Positions 33,436 to 45,289 of a stretch of 64,000 bases of DNA are shown here, piece by piece (within the stretch, counting starts at the first letter, position 1; each line of letters starts with the position of its first letter). Source of the stretch: Anastrepha obliqua. Lineage: Eukaryota > Arthropoda > Insecta > Diptera > Tephritidae. The notes under the pieces are model-generated. The model had not been told where the DNA came from. It worked only from the letters and a program-made list of their open reading frames with translations, and ran no database searches. Position numbers and translations under genes: made by a program. The stretch spans positions 32,514,501-32,578,500 of the forward strand of contig NC_072896.1 of the NCBI RefSeq assembly GCF_027943255.1. The letters run 5' to 3'.

Positions 33436-33546
33436 GGAAAAGTGCGTGGACCGTGCTTTACATGGTGTTCGAACCCACATCCTCTGGGATGGCAGGCTAG
33501 TGCACTTACGCGAGACTACTGAGGCTGAGACTAGCTACAGTCATAC
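33436..33546 (-). repeat. tRNA-like sequence (possible SINE head)
   Basis: On the minus strand the segment reads TCAGTAGTCTCGCGTAAG, then GCACTAGCCTGCCATCC and GGGTTCGAACACC, i.e. a D-arm-like A box, an anticodon-arm-like CCTGCCA as in tRNA-Gly(GCC), and a canonical B box. Stems are imperfect, so I take it as a tRNA-derived SINE head or tRNA pseudogene. Whether it belongs to the retroposon ending at 32951 is undecided. Confidence 0.4.
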
Positions 33547-33660
33547 TGATCAATCATGCTTTTGGGTTTCGTCTTTCAGATAAATAGAAGAGCCAAAATG
33601 GACAACACTGTCTAGGGCCAATTTTTCGGGAGGGTCAACTTCAGGGCCATTTTTAAAACT

Positions 33661-33708
33661 ATAAAAATAAAAATAAAAATAAAAATAAAAATAAAAATAA
33701 AAATAAAA
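33661..33708 (+). repeat. (AAAAAT)n microsatellite
   Basis: About eight perfect hexanucleotide units of ATAAAA. The YFYFYF open frame opposite it is an artefact. Confidence 0.95.
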
Positions 33709-33889
33709 GAGTTTTTTTATTAGAAATATCATTTTTTATTATTATTTATGTTTATATTATAAATCAAATTAAATGAAAATCCTAAAAAGTTTAGACTTTG
33801 TTTTTGATTTTTTGTATTGTAAAAAAAATTCCTCAAAATACGCTAAATTTTCGAGCTCTAGACCGTCGGAACCACTTAATTTTTAGATA

Positions 33890-34450
33890 AAATCCCTTTG
33901 AAATTTTTACGGCAACTATGCCGTAATTCTTTCACCAATTTTGAGTGACACGTTGGTATCTCGTGAATAACTTTAATTGGGTAAATGTGGGCTTCCTCAA
34001 TCGAAGCTGGTTTTTCCACAAAGCATTTAGACATACCTACCTCCACACATAAAAGTCCAAAGGTGGGGGATCACACGATCTTGGTGGTCAATCCACTGGG
34101 CCGAGACAAGAGATAAACTGTTCCCCGAAACGACGGCGCAGTAAATACATTGTTTCACGAACTGTATGGCAAGTAGCGCCTTCTTGTTGGAACTCCAGTT
34201 GTTGTGAAGATCACGGGCTTCAATTTTCGGCCTCAAAAAGTTGTTTATCATTAGCGCGATAGAGCTCGCCATTTACTCTTGTGTTTGAAGAAATATGGGC
34301 GGATGATTACTCCAACCCATAGGCTGCTTCAAATGGTTGTTTTCAGTAGATGTAATGGTTGTTCTTGAATAGCTTCGGGTTGTCCTTCTGCCCAAATGCA
34401 GCTATTTTGCTTATTGACGTAACCATTAAGCCATAAATGGGCTTCTATCC
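33890..34450 (-). pseudogene. rosa-type (DD41D) transposase remnant
   Basis: From 34450 down: AHLWLNGYVNKQNSCIWAEG, QPEAIQEQPLHLLKTTI, VGVIIRPYFFKHK, ELYRAMINNFLRPKIEARDL, then, in shifted frames, FQQEGATCHTVRETMYLL (second catalytic Asp changed to Glu), VDWPPRSCDPPPLDFYVW (third Asp present) and KCFVEKPASIEEAHI. The spacing from QQE to PLD is 41 residues, the DD41D distance of rosa elements first described in Ceratitis rosa. Frameshifted and inactive. Confidence 0.75.
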
Positions 34451-34459
34451 TTGCGGATT

Positions 34460-37160
34460 TTTATTATTAATCATTTACTTGTTTTCTAAGAAAAACACTT
34501 TCTTTTTCGACCCATTCATTCAAAGCGTATTTAAGTAGCCATATTTTGCCCTTTCTTTACTATGCAAAGGAGTATCCAATCCATATAATTAAATTCTAAC
34601 TACAAATTCCGCAACAAAATCCCGATGGAAAAGTTATTTGCATTTGAAAGAAGCAAATATTGGTCACATAATAAGGTCAGCTAACGGGGGCAAATGCCCT
34701 TTCATGCTGCCGAAAACCAAGAATAGAAAGTACAACAAGAACAGAGAAAATTGGTAAAGAAAAGCGTAGCAAACTAATAAAATATGCGTTTAAAATAATT
34801 TCAAATTTTCTGCTTTGACCCAAACTGAATATTTCATGTATTGTAAAAGTGTGTGTGTGGCAAAGAAAATTACAATAAAATGACAAACAGTTAAGGGCGC
34901 ACAGCAACAAAGGACATTAGGAAAAAAGAGCGTTACCTAGATGAATGACCGCACAAGTGACCAATTGGGGAGAAGGTCAACACTGGTGAGGGCGGAGGAA
35001 TGCTTGACTGGGGTCACACGATGCTAGGCGGCGAGCCAGTAAAGCAGGAAATCACGGGCAGACAATCTAAATGACAGTTGAACTGAGAGAAGGCGTACAC
35101 GAAGGAGGAGATTGTGGAAAAAATAATACATTTTTGGGGAAAAGAAGGACGAAAATAGAAGTATGAAAGGCCGGAGGCAGGCGGGAAGGCGTAGCGCAAG
35201 AGATAGCAACGCAAGCACAGACGAGTGGTGAGTTAAAATAAATAAACAGGCAAACAGACAGATGGGCAAGCAAACAAATGCAAAGCAATAGCAGACGACC
35301 AGATGAATCGATGGGCAGGACAAACAAACATAAATAAATAAGTTGGCAGACCGGTAAACAGGCAGACAAATGCATAGGCAGATACACAGACGGACAGACC
35401 GAATGACAGATAGGCTGGCAGGCAGGCGGCAGGCAGACCGAGCAGGGTCTGGCCGGGCAAATCTTAAATGACAGCCGCTTATTGATTTTGATGTCAAAGT
35501 TGATATTGATATTGTCGCAAGCGATGCCAAATTTGGAGCAACGCCACAAAATTCAATGATTTTAAAGGACACGTGAATGCAAAAGTAGGGTTGGCGCTTG
35601 AAAGGCTGAATGGAGGCCGAGTGGGGGCAAATGGTTGCTTTTATGTTGATGATGCTGTTGCTTCTCCTGTTGAGGATAATGTTTATGCTCTTCGTTGACA
35701 TCGAAGGGCATTCAAATGTTACTACAACACATATGTGTGGGTGATGTAGGCATACACACATACACGTGCACATGCACACATGAGGTAAAATCCATAAAAT
35801 TGTACGAAAATTAAAATAAAAATTGGAAATGGTATGCAGGGCGCGTGCCAAACGGGCGCCAAGTTAAGCCGTGATAGGAGGAAGGAGTAGCTCTAAGTCG
35901 TTTGATATTTTTTTTTAATTTTTTTTTGTATGAAAAATTTGTATATATTTTTCTGAAATTTTTTTTTATATTATTACTATTTTTTTTTTTGTTTTTTTTT
36001 TTTTAATTCTTTTATTTTTATTTTTTTACATTTTTTTCACTAAAGAGTTTAGCCTGTGTGCTTTGTGAACAATTGGAAAATGGATAGCGAGTAGGCGTAT
36101 AAAGGTTGTAAAAATGACAAACAAACACTTGGTATGCATGAGTGTGCGTCTGCGTGTGTGGGTATATGTGTGTGAGTGCGTAAAAGCATTAATACACATT
36201 GACAATACGTTTTACTATGTACGTTAGGTCATAAAAAGCTTTATTACCATACCCAAGTTTTATTTTACTTTTTCTTACCTCCCAGCTCATCCTTTATCTT
36301 TGTGCATACTTTCAACTTTCGTTATCCTTTCATATTTTAATGATGGCTATTTGGAATTTTTCTTACTTTTTTCCAGCTAATACGCTAGGGATTATACGTA
36401 CACGAACAATATAATAAATAAATTATTATGCAGATATGTAGGTAGATGTACGCCCATATGCATATTTTAGGTATTAGGCTTGTACCCATACACACACACA
36501 CACACACACGTGCGCAAGTACTTATGTAGCTGAAATTCATTTCAAAATCTTATAAAAACTTCGCAGAAAGCAGCATAAAAACTTTTCCATGTGACATCAG
36601 CCATGCGACATACAGGCTAACACACAGACATACAAACATGCAAGCATACATGCATAGTAGCATACAAATATATGTATGTATATTTGAGCATGTCGTAAAT
36701 AAATAATCATAAAGAAAAGTACGAGTAGTAGAAGTTTGAAGCTGATTTGGTGCGCAACATTTTGCTCGTACCTCACTTGCGTGCCCTCTTTTGTTGACGC
36801 CAAAAAGAATGATGAGGTTGTGAAATATTACTTATTTTTATATATTTTTTCTCATGTGGGCCTGTAATAAAAGTTGTATAGAAACGAACTTTCAGGTGTG
36901 TTATTAATTATACTAATTACGAGAATATTAAAATAATTGAGAGGCGAAGTTGATTTGTGTTTTCGTGCGACTACGGTTTGGCGATTCTTTCCGAAATGTA
37001 TGGCATACAAATTGGCTAGACATCTTGTAGATAAAACTAATAAGTTAGAATTACCAACAATCGGCCCCAAATCCAAGTTACGGGTTTCATTAAAAAAATT
37101 AATGAGCCAATCGCACAAAAAATAAGTACAAGTCAATCAAGGATTCACTTAACTTTACTG
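34460..37160. repeat. intron with cryptic CAGA/CAGG repeat and T-rich block
   Basis: No transposon. At about 35225-35440 a degenerate (CAGA/CAGG/CAAA)n tract produces a long Cys/Leu-rich minus-strand frame (35024-35851) that I do not accept as a gene. T-rich block at 35908-36030, CA run at 36489-36510, and GT runs near 36135-36180. Confidence 0.5.
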
Positions 37161-37940
37161 GCATTGTATTTTTTATAACTAATTGGATCCAAATGTTAAC
37201 ACTCCAACCACTTCAAAGGTAGTTGAGTCCTGTAAGTCCAGGCTGAACTATGTTGGAAGACATAATATCCTAATCTTAACATGGGTTCCAACACACGACG
37301 TGGGTAACACGGTTAACGAAACCTCTGATTCTTTAGCAAGAGGGGCTCTGAGGCCAACTTCTGCCACTCCCTTGGGCAACCATCAAAGCCACGGTTAGCG
37401 ATTGGGTAACTACAACCCACAAGCGAGCTTGGCAGGCTGAGAGAGGCTGCAGATAGACGAAACTGGTGTTAACTGCCATGTCCGACCGACTGTTGCAGTT
37501 CCTCCTGTCACTAAGCAGAGGGAACTGTAGGCAGCTGGTTGGACTGATGATGGGCCGCTTTTTATGGACGAAGCACATGAAAAAGGTAGGCATCTCAGGC
37601 AGTGCACTCTGCCCAGTATGTGAATAAGAGGATACGACGGCGGACCACCTTCTGTGTTTGAATCAGGCTTGAGGACTTTGGAACTCATGTATTCAGAATG
37701 ACCATCTTGGCTCCGTGGTACCACAAGATCTACTCAGATTTCTTCAGCGGTCAGATGTGAGATCTTTAGCACTGATGTGTTAAGAAGCGACCACCTTGGT
37801 TCCTTGGTACCACAAGATCTACCCAGATTTCTTCGGAGGTCGGGTATTTTTAAAGAAAACTAAAGGGAACCCAAGTTTCGTACAATGTACTTAATGTGTC
37901 TGAGTGTTGTACTTGCTAGTCTGTCCCGACAAAAAAAAAA
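37160..37940 (+). pseudogene. I/Jockey-type LINE 3' end with poly-A
   Basis: Plus-strand: KVVESCKSRLNYVGRHN, ILTWVPTHDV and NETSDSLARGAL (RNase H last motifs), then RAWQAERGCRQTKLVLTAM, QFLLSLSRGNCRQLVGLMMG, and ISGSALCPVCE with TADHLLCLNQA (C-terminal finger). The element ends in A10 at about 37930-37939. Inside the end is a direct duplication: 37700-37752 is repeated at 37789-37841 (about 53 bp, 89 bp apart). Stops and one frameshift inactivate it. Confidence 0.75.
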
Positions 37941-38289
37941 ACTAAAAAGTTAACACAGCTCAGCAACTCGTTCCGAACTCGACTGGCTGACAGCCCGTGT
38001 CTGAGACTGGCTATGGTTTTGACTTCCCACGAGTGCATTATCGAATGCGGTCGGAAATTCCTTCCATTGCGCTATATGCTGAAACTAGAATATGCTCACA
38101 CTGTTACACGCGTACCGGGCAACCGTGAGTGTGACGCACCGAATGCGACTGGTGAATGCTAACTTCCATACCGAACTCGCTGTAGCAGTCACAAGTTTTA
38201 CACCTCCATGGGGTGCAACTGTTTCATAAGATGCTTATCAGTAAATGTGCGTGAACATGACTTCGCTTAGGTGCTACAATCTCTTCTTC

Positions 38290-38400
38290 ATCCCCTTCTT
38301 CTTCTTATTCTTGAGTAACGCTATAACCCCTTCAGCGATTTCAGATGACCTTAATAAATTACGCCGGTCGTTTTTTTTCTCGTTATACCTGGCGCTAAAC
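38290..38400 (-). mobile_element. RTE-like LINE 3'-end scrap
   Basis: CTTCTTCTTATTCTTGAG, then CGCTATAACCCCTTCAGCGAT and GTCGTTTTTTTTCTCG match the 3' end of the RTE-like family at 20287 and 25768, same orientation. Only about 110 bp remain, so this is a strongly 5'-truncated insertion or a decayed piece. Confidence 0.55.
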
Positions 38401-38469
38401 AGAAAGGGCTAAATAGCTAGATCTTGTACTCGATAGGAAGCTAAATTGGGGGACCCAAGTTGCACACAG

Positions 38470-39770
38470 AGTATGTAAAGCAATGCCAGCGTTGTACTCC
38501 TGCAGGAGTCTAATTCGGGGAAAAATGGGGTTTGGAACTCAAATAAGACATTGGCTCTACACAGCGGTAGTTAGACCAATTCTCCGCTATGGTATTGTAA
38601 TATGGTGGAAGGCCATTGAGAAGGGTGTGAACACTAAAAAAGTTGACAAGGTTCAAAGATTTGTATTTGTTTTTATATAAATGTTCTATAAATGTCAACT
38701 ACACCGTTAAACGCATTACAAGCGACATTAAACTTCCTCCCGGTAGATCTTGAGGCAAGTTGAGCACCTTAAGTAAGTGGTCAAACACAGACTACGGGCA
38801 CGGTAAAATCCTACCGGGAGCTTTCCACTCTGGTGGACTATGCACTACTGCCTACAATTGTCATTACAACGTTCACGACCCTCCTACTTATTGGGAACGG
38901 GACGATGCAAGATAGGGTGAGTCCCTCTTATACCCACATGGCCCAAAGCTCGAGGACAGCATGGACGGAGGTGTATATTCCACACATCTATCATCAACTA
39001 CAAGCTGAACTAATGGCAATGATAAAAACCATGAAACTGGTACAGTGTGATGCGATACCGGGAGATGATATCAACATTTTCACTGATAGCCAGACTGCGA
39101 TAAAGTCCCCAACAAAGTAGTCGACAACCTCCAAGGTAGCTGCAAAATGCCGCACATCTCTTAACGAGTTGACTGAGTCATTTCACCTAAAAGTAGCATG
39201 AGCTCCTGGTTATAGTGACGTTGAGGGTTCCTGGAGGGCCGATGAATTAGCGAGACTTGGTTAAAGTTAACAGATAAAGCTAAATATCTTTGATGAAATT
39301 GTAAGAGCAGCGAATGAAACATAGCGTAATGTAACCTTCTGCGGAAACGTCTGACAATTGTGACCGACGCTCAATCGTAAACGCACAGAATCTCCGCTAA
39401 GCCAATATAAGCACAGTTTGGCACACGGATTTCCATTATAATGGGACACTGACTAGTAGGCAGTCACACATCACTTCTGCAAAAGCTGTCTAGATGAGAA
39501 AGAGAAAGACACGATCTTCCACCTCCTGTGCCATTGTCCTGCTTTATTCAGACGTAAATTTACCATCCTAGAATTTTTTTTAATGAATTGGAGATCTCAG
39601 TACTGTGGAAATCGGGGATAACCTAAAATGTTTGAAAAGGTTAAACTGGTTTTTAGAGAGACAGAGGAAAAGTTCTCCACGTGGTATCACAATGGGCTAT
39701 GCGTCTGAGCGTTTCCTTCCGTGGACCAAAAACATAAATAAAAAAAATACCAAACAACAAAAAAAAAACA
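38470..39770 (+). pseudogene. I/Jockey-type LINE: RT end, RNase H, C-terminal finger
   Basis: Blocks in order on the plus strand: LYSCRSLIRGKMGFGTQIRH, LYTAVVRPILRYGIVIWWKA and KKVDKVQRFV (post-RT region), HQLQAELMAMIKTMK, NIFTDSQTAIKS, KCRTSLNELTESFHLKVA, APGYSDVEGSWRADELARLG (RNase H), and KSCLDEKEKDTIFHLLCHCP (C-terminal finger). Ends in GTGGTATCACAATGGGC and A-rich sequence near 39730-39770. Many frame changes and stops. Confidence 0.75.
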
Positions 39771-40950
39771 GGGCCTTCTTGTGGTCACATCTGGAGCGCT
39801 TAAATAAATGCAGCAAATCCTAAAGTAGGATCCAAAAGTTTTAAAATTTAAAATTGCGATTTGGGGGAAAAAAAGTATTAACATTCAAGGTTTGATGGCA
39901 ATCTGAAAGATTTTTAAATGTAGTCCGACATATTGGGTCTGTCATTTTGAATTTTTAAAATACGGCTTCAGATTGGTAATTTGTGACCTCGAAAACCCCC
40001 AAATTTCAAGTAGATCCGATCTGATTTCGATTTCGGCCACGTTTGAAGTTCACTGGCCCATAGCGCAACAATTATGCCTAATAAAAGACTAAAAACTCTT
40101 ACAGATATAGCCTTATTTCTTAAAGAAATAATAAATAATAATTATTTCATTACACGAATATTTAATTTTTAACAAATTTCGGTATCCGCATATCTTTTAA
40201 TTAATTTCGTACCGCCAGGTACATGAATTCCTTAAAGAGTCCCAGTAATTTGCTACACGCCTCAATAAAAGTTAATATCTACATCAAACTAATTTATTAT
40301 AATTATTTCTTTCTTCTGTGTTTCGTTTTTTTCCTTTATGGAATACCAAACAAGAACGAGAATAGCAACCAATTACTAAAAACCATATTTAATAATCCAA
40401 ACAAATGGCCACAAACGAAATAAATAGAGCAACAGCAAATAGGCAGAACAAATCAAAATGAAACATAAACGTACCCATTTTTTTATTTCCTTTGAATGAA
40501 AGTGTAGATATGTGTGTGTGTGTGCCTGCAAAGCAGTATAAGCCAAAAAGATAGAAAAACGAAACACAGCAATCAAATACACAAATAAATAATTCAATAA
40601 CAGGCAATTTATGCGAGAAATGAAATATTGCCAGAGGGCGACCTAATACTGCATACATACGTACGTGAATGCACACACAAACGCAGGGAGGCTCAGAGCA
40701 ATTGAATAGTGATGAATGTAAGTGCCTTCTAAATGGAGTAAATCTGTATAAATTGAGTAGTATGTATGTATGTGTGTATATATTTGCCTGGAGCAGTGCA
40801 TTTTCATGTACCCAGCTGGAAATGATCTTCTTTAGTCAATAACAAGTCTTATTGCAATGAATTAAAAGTTATCGACTTCATGAAAATTGCAGCTATTGAA
40901 ATTTTTATGTACAACATCTTTAGTGTGGTTCATAGATATAATGGTTTCTT
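39770..40950. other. intron-like AT-rich sequence
   Basis: No gene or transposon recognised. A GT run at about 40510-40525 and ATGTATGTATG near 40763. Open frames are low-complexity. Confidence 0.4.
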
Positions 40951-41590
40951 CTTAAAAATTCAAAATACTGAACAAAAATGAGCTTTGTTCGGTGTACTAT
41001 TGGTTTATTCGAAAGAGCACCCGTCGCCATTATTTATGGAGCACTCTTTCATTCGTGTGTCTATCTCGGCATCCCGTTAACAAAGTTTTCCATGAACTTG
41101 GCGACAGTTTCTAACTTTATCTTACAAATGGCTTGCTCGGTAATCAACTTAAGAATAAGGCTATTCACCATCGTTAATAAATTGCTTGCATAATATGGCT
41201 CATTTACGTTCCCCCGCAAAAAAGTCTTACCGCGTCAACCTGCTCAAACCCAATGATCGATTGCAGCATGAGCTGTGCGGCATAGCGCACCGTCCTGTCG
41301 ACTGTCCAAGGGTCACTAAAGTCCATGGCTTCCATTTCTGGCCACAAAAAGAACCTTCATCATGTCTATGTAGCTCTCACTTGGTGTTTTTCAGAAGCAT
41401 TTTCAACAAAAAATGGATCAATGGTGGCACCTCAAAATACGCAACAACCAGTCACACATTGAGAATGCATTGGCTTCTCGAGGATGACGTGCGGAGTTTT
41501 CTATACCCAGTAGTTTTGCTTGTTAACCAAGCCTCCGAGATGAAAATGCGCTTTCTCAAAAAATGTAATTTTTAGATCAAAATCGTTGTC
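40950..41590 (-). pseudogene. rosa/IS630-type transposase remnant
   Basis: From 41580 down: KITFFEKAHFHLGGLVNKQN (consensus SDEAHF...GYVNKQN; the Asp is lost), TPHVILEKPMHSQCVTG, IDPFFVENAS, GALCRTAHAAIDHWV, and C-terminally ICKIKLETVAKFMENFVNG. It is the same broad group as the rosa-type copies at 25-26, 34 and 61 kb but more decayed. The distance between the second and third acids cannot be measured, so subfamily is uncertain. Confidence 0.55.
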
Positions 41591-41769
41591 TATTTCTAGC
41601 TACTGTCAGGCCTTAACTTTCCCAACATTTTTCAAGCGTAAAGTAATTCATTTCGTTCCGCGGAGAACTTCTCCGGGCAGATAAATTGCAAATCTACATG
41701 CATTTTTATTTTGAACTGGATTCTTTTTGGGATGAAACTTATTGGGTACTTCGTTAAAAAAAAATAAAT

Positions 41770-42060
41770 AATTGGCGCTCCTCCTTGGAGCTCCTCCTCC
41801 TATTGGTGGTGTGCGTCTTAATGTTGTTCAACAAATGGAGGGACCTACAGTTTCAAGCCGACTCCGAACGGCAGATATTTTTATGAGGAGCTTTTTCATG
41901 GCAGAAATACACTCGAAGGTTTGCCATTGCCTGCCGAGGGGCGACCGCTATTAGAAAAATGTTTTTATTAATTTTGCTTCCACCGAGATTCGAACCAACG
42001 ACCTCTCTGTGAATTCCGAATGGTAATCACGCACCAACCCTTTCGGCTACGGTGGCCGCT
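41770..42060 (-). mobile_element. tRNA-derived SINE, copy 1
   Basis: On the minus strand it starts near 42060 with a tRNA-related head: A-box-like TAGCCGAAAGGGTTGG (42034-42049) and B box GGTTCGAATC (41987-41996). A body follows containing GGTCGCCCCTCGGCAGGC, CAATGGCAAACCTTCG and GCCGTTCGGAGTCGGCTTG, and it ends AGGAGGAGGAGCTCC...GCGCCAATTATTTAT. Copy 2 lies at 44982-45289. This copy lacks the GGGTGTACGC piece near the 3' end. Pol III promoter boxes identify it; no protein is encoded. Confidence 0.8.
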
Positions 42061-42230
42061 GAGTTCTTTTACTGGCATAGGAACGTAAAAAATTAACTTT
42101 TTTGCTACTTTATAATCTTTTCATAAGGAAAGACCCACTACTGTCGCAAGTATTGGCTGTACAACTAATTAATTTTGTGTTTTTTTGTTAAAAAAAACCA
42201 TTTATTGAAGTATAAAAGTGAAAAAATATT

Positions 42231-43170
42231 TTATTCAAAATATTGTCCATAGTAAGCGGCAATTTTTTCCCATCTTTCAGGCAATTTATGGATTCCATCC
42301 CAAAAAAACTTCTAATCTTTTGCGCCGAGAAAGTCATCAAGCCATTTTTTAATACCTTCAACATTGGTAAACCGTATTCCAGAAAGGTGTTTCTGCATCG
42401 ACCGAAACAAGTGATAATCAGAAGGAGCTATGTCTGGGCTATAAGGCGGGCGAGGTAGAATTTCCCATCCGGCATATTCCAAATCATTTTTAACCGGTAC
42501 TGCAACATGTGACCAAGCATTGTCATGATGGAAAATCAATTTCTCGCGTCTGGTCGCCCATTCTGGCCGTTTTTCGGCTATTGCTTGCTTCAAACGTATC
42601 AATTGTTGCCTGTATAGCTCTCCCGTGATCGTTTGGCCCGATTTTAACAGCTCATAGTACAGGACACTCTACTGATCCCACCAAATACAGAGCATTACCT
42701 TCAAACCATGAATATTCGGCTTTGGTGTCGATTTGGCTGGTTGGCCTAGCTTCACATACCTGTATGATCTTTTACGCTTTGGGTTGTCGTAATGGATACA
42801 CTTTTCATCGCCAGTGACAATACGATGCAAAAACGATTTCTTTTTGTAGCGATTAAACAGCATTTCAGACATGCAAAATCGTCTCTCAACGTCTCTCGGC
42901 TTCAATTCATGTGGCACCCAATTTTCTTGTTTGTGAATGTATCTGGCTGCTTTTAAATGTTTAGAAAGTGAGTGACTTCTAATGTTTTTCCAAGTTCTTC
43001 TTGAGTTAGACATGGCTCTTGATCGAGTAATGCCTCCAATTCTTCGTCTTCAAACTTTTATGATGGACCAGCGATCAAGTCTTTTGAATCGTGCAAACCA
43101 CTGCTAACATACTTTAACCTCTGGAGCATATTCAGGATAAGCTTCTGAGAGTAAACAACTTAAAAATCAG
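42231..43170 (-). pseudogene. Mos1-like (mauritiana-type) mariner transposase remnant
   Basis: From about 43165 down: SEAYPEYAPEVKVC, QWFARFKRLD, LKAARYIHKQENWVPHELKP, RDVERRFCMSEMLFNRYKKK, SFLHRIVTGDEKCIHYDN (first Asp), NIHGLKVMLCIWWDQ, RLKQAIAEKRPEW, FHHDNAWSHVAVPVKNDLEY (second Asp), YSPDIAPSDYHLFRSMQKHL (third Asp), ending GQYFE and TAA at 42231-42233. All three catalytic Asps remain, but frameshifts occur at several points and the N-terminus is missing. Relative of the better copy at 49.0-50.1 kb. Confidence 0.85.
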
Positions 43171-43469
43171 TGGCTGTGTAGTTAAGAGTTTCAATCGAGC
43201 TCACTCGTTTTCGTTCTAAATTATCGGATCAGTTTTTCGAATTTGATTGAAGCTGCGCAATCAGCTAAAAAACTAAACTATAAACTTCTGACTATTTGAT
43301 CCTCAACAGAATAATTTTTTCGTACATTTTAGTAATTCAGGTCTGCTGTAAAATTTGGTTTCTTTCTCTTATTTTTCGTATATGTTTTTTTGAAACCAAT
43401 AAGTAAATTCAAAAGTCTTCTTATTTTGCTCTTTAGGATTTCGAAATTCCAACCAAATACTTATAGGAA

Positions 43470-43960
43470 GTCATCCTATTCACTTGTATAAATGGGGACA
43501 TAAGTCTATATGTCGGAAATGAAATGGCTGATAATTTAGCTAAAAAGGGTCCTTAGCCTTTCTATCGACTTATAAAAGCCCACATTAATGAATTTCTCAG
43601 AAGGTGTCAGGAGAAGAAATTCGTTGCATACTGACGAAATTCTAGCGGTCAACGACAAGCGAAACAATTCCTAGCGCCAGACAGAGGAATTTCTGATAAG
43701 CAACTTTCACTCAGCAGAGTGGACTTAAGACTTTTAACTGGCTACTTTGCAAGGCCACTGTAGACTGGGAGTAGGCAGAGATATCACTTCATGAGAATTC
43801 GCTTCTCTCAGACCATCACCTGGCGATTCTATGAAATGTACACTGGAAATTCAGAACACATCCTTTGTGAATGTCCTGTACTAGGCAGAAAAAGACTTCA
43901 CCACTTCGGTGATATTGGCGTGCATTCGTATAAATTGTAGAACCTCGGAATGTGCTAAAA
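43470..43960 (+). pseudogene. LINE RNase H end and C-terminal finger
   Basis: Plus-strand: VGNEMADNLAKKGP (RNase H last motif), FLRRCQEKKFVAY, QAKQFLAPDRGISDKQLSLS, RVDLRLLTGYFARPL and NSEHILCECPVLGRKRLHHF with the C-terminal finger. Stops interrupt it. Only the last part of ORF2 is present, so it is a 5'-truncated Jockey/I-type insertion. Confidence 0.65.
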
Positions 43961-44981
43961 AATTTTAAAAGGCCTTAAAATATAACGTACCTCCTCATAA
44001 GTATTTGCATAATTTAACCTTTTTGGTCGGAGTTTTGAAATTTGGTCTAAACTTTTTATTCAGAATTCCTGCAAACATTCTGTGTATGCAGTTTTTAACA
44101 TATCCAATTCTATAAATAGTGTAATAAAGTGTAAATTTGGTGTTCAGGATTTTCTTTTATATAAAAGACTTTCCAGCATTTGCTTAAGTTACATAAAAAA
44201 ATGCAGAAAATAGTTAAAACTTGGGAATTGGGAACGCAAGTTTACTTAGATGTACATGTTCGCCATGTGAGCCACTTCACTTTTGCTCCATCAAAGTCAA
44301 GCTACCAGGTACAATAACTAAATTATTATAATTTTTCAATTGCTTTTTATTTGTTTTATTTCATAATTCGAGGATTAAGGATGAAAAGTAAACAAGCGGT
44401 TTTTTACAATAATAAAATAAGTAAAAGAAAAAGAATTATTTGCGTATTGAATGTCCGAATGAAACTTCTTGGCTAATGTCTACCAGTATCCGTCAAAATT
44501 GTTAGGCAACACCACTTCTTTATGTGTATGTATTCAGATAACAATAACTGAGCAACTGAAGTAACAAAATGGAGTGGAATTTCTGGATTTGCTCGCTAAA
44601 ATGAAAAAACATTTTAAGAAAATTTGATGTTCGATGTAAAATTTAAACAGAAGTGAAAATTCGAGGATCAATTCGAATGAAAAACTTTAACACTGTGCTC
44701 TTCCTGCTGCTACGTATTAAATGCCTTGCTGAAAAAAAAATTATTAATATTAGAAATTTCCATTCCGAAATACCATAATTCATGTTTTACTCCCAACGTG
44801 CCAATGCTGATTGTAATTTGTAAAATGATGAAACCTCATAGCTGCTTGCATCCGTAAAAAAAGTTTGAAGCGGAACTTTATTTTTTTTATGAAGGTTTAG
44901 CCGACCAATCGATATGTTCGGAAGCAATTTTCAATAATTTTCAACAACTTTTCGTCAGCCGTATCATGTATTTTTATTTAT

Positions 44982-45289
44982 AATTGGCGCGTACACCCTT
45001 TTTGAGTATTTGGCCGAGCTCCTCCTCCTATTTGTGGTGTGCGTCTTGATGTTGTTCCACAAATGGAGGGACCTACAGTTTCAAGCCGACTCCGAACGGC
45101 AGATATTTTTATGAGGAGCTTTTTCATGGCAGAAATACACTCAGAGATTTGCCATTGCCTGCCGAGGGGCGACCGCTATTAGAAAAATATTTTTCTTAAT
45201 TTGGTGTTTCACCAAGATTCGAACCTACGTTCTCTCTGTGAGTTCCGTATGGTAGTCACGCACCAACCCCTACGGCTACGGCGGCCGCC
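44982..45289 (-). mobile_element. tRNA-derived SINE, copy 2
   Basis: More complete copy of the SINE at 41770-42060, same orientation. Head at 45289 with A-box-like TAGCCGTAGGGGTTGG (45263-45278) and B box GGTTCGAATC (45216-45225). The body is nearly identical to copy 1 through GCCGTTCGGAGTCGGC, and the 3' part CTCGGCCAAATACTCAAAAA, then GGGTGTACGCGCCAATTATA, leads to a T/A-rich end. The high similarity of the two copies suggests fairly recent amplification. Confidence 0.85.

Noticed and set aside
33436..33546. Functional tRNA-Gly gene
   Set aside because: Acceptor and D stems do not pair well and the A box is diverged; more like a tRNA-derived SINE head or pseudogene.
33550..33732. Minus-strand frame with FYFYFY repeats
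   Set aside because: Translation of the (AAAAAT)n microsatellite.
35024..35851. 275-codon minus-strand frame rich in Cys, Leu and Pro
   Set aside because: Produced by a degenerate CAGA/CAGG/CAAA tract; other frames are similarly open and no domain is recognisable.
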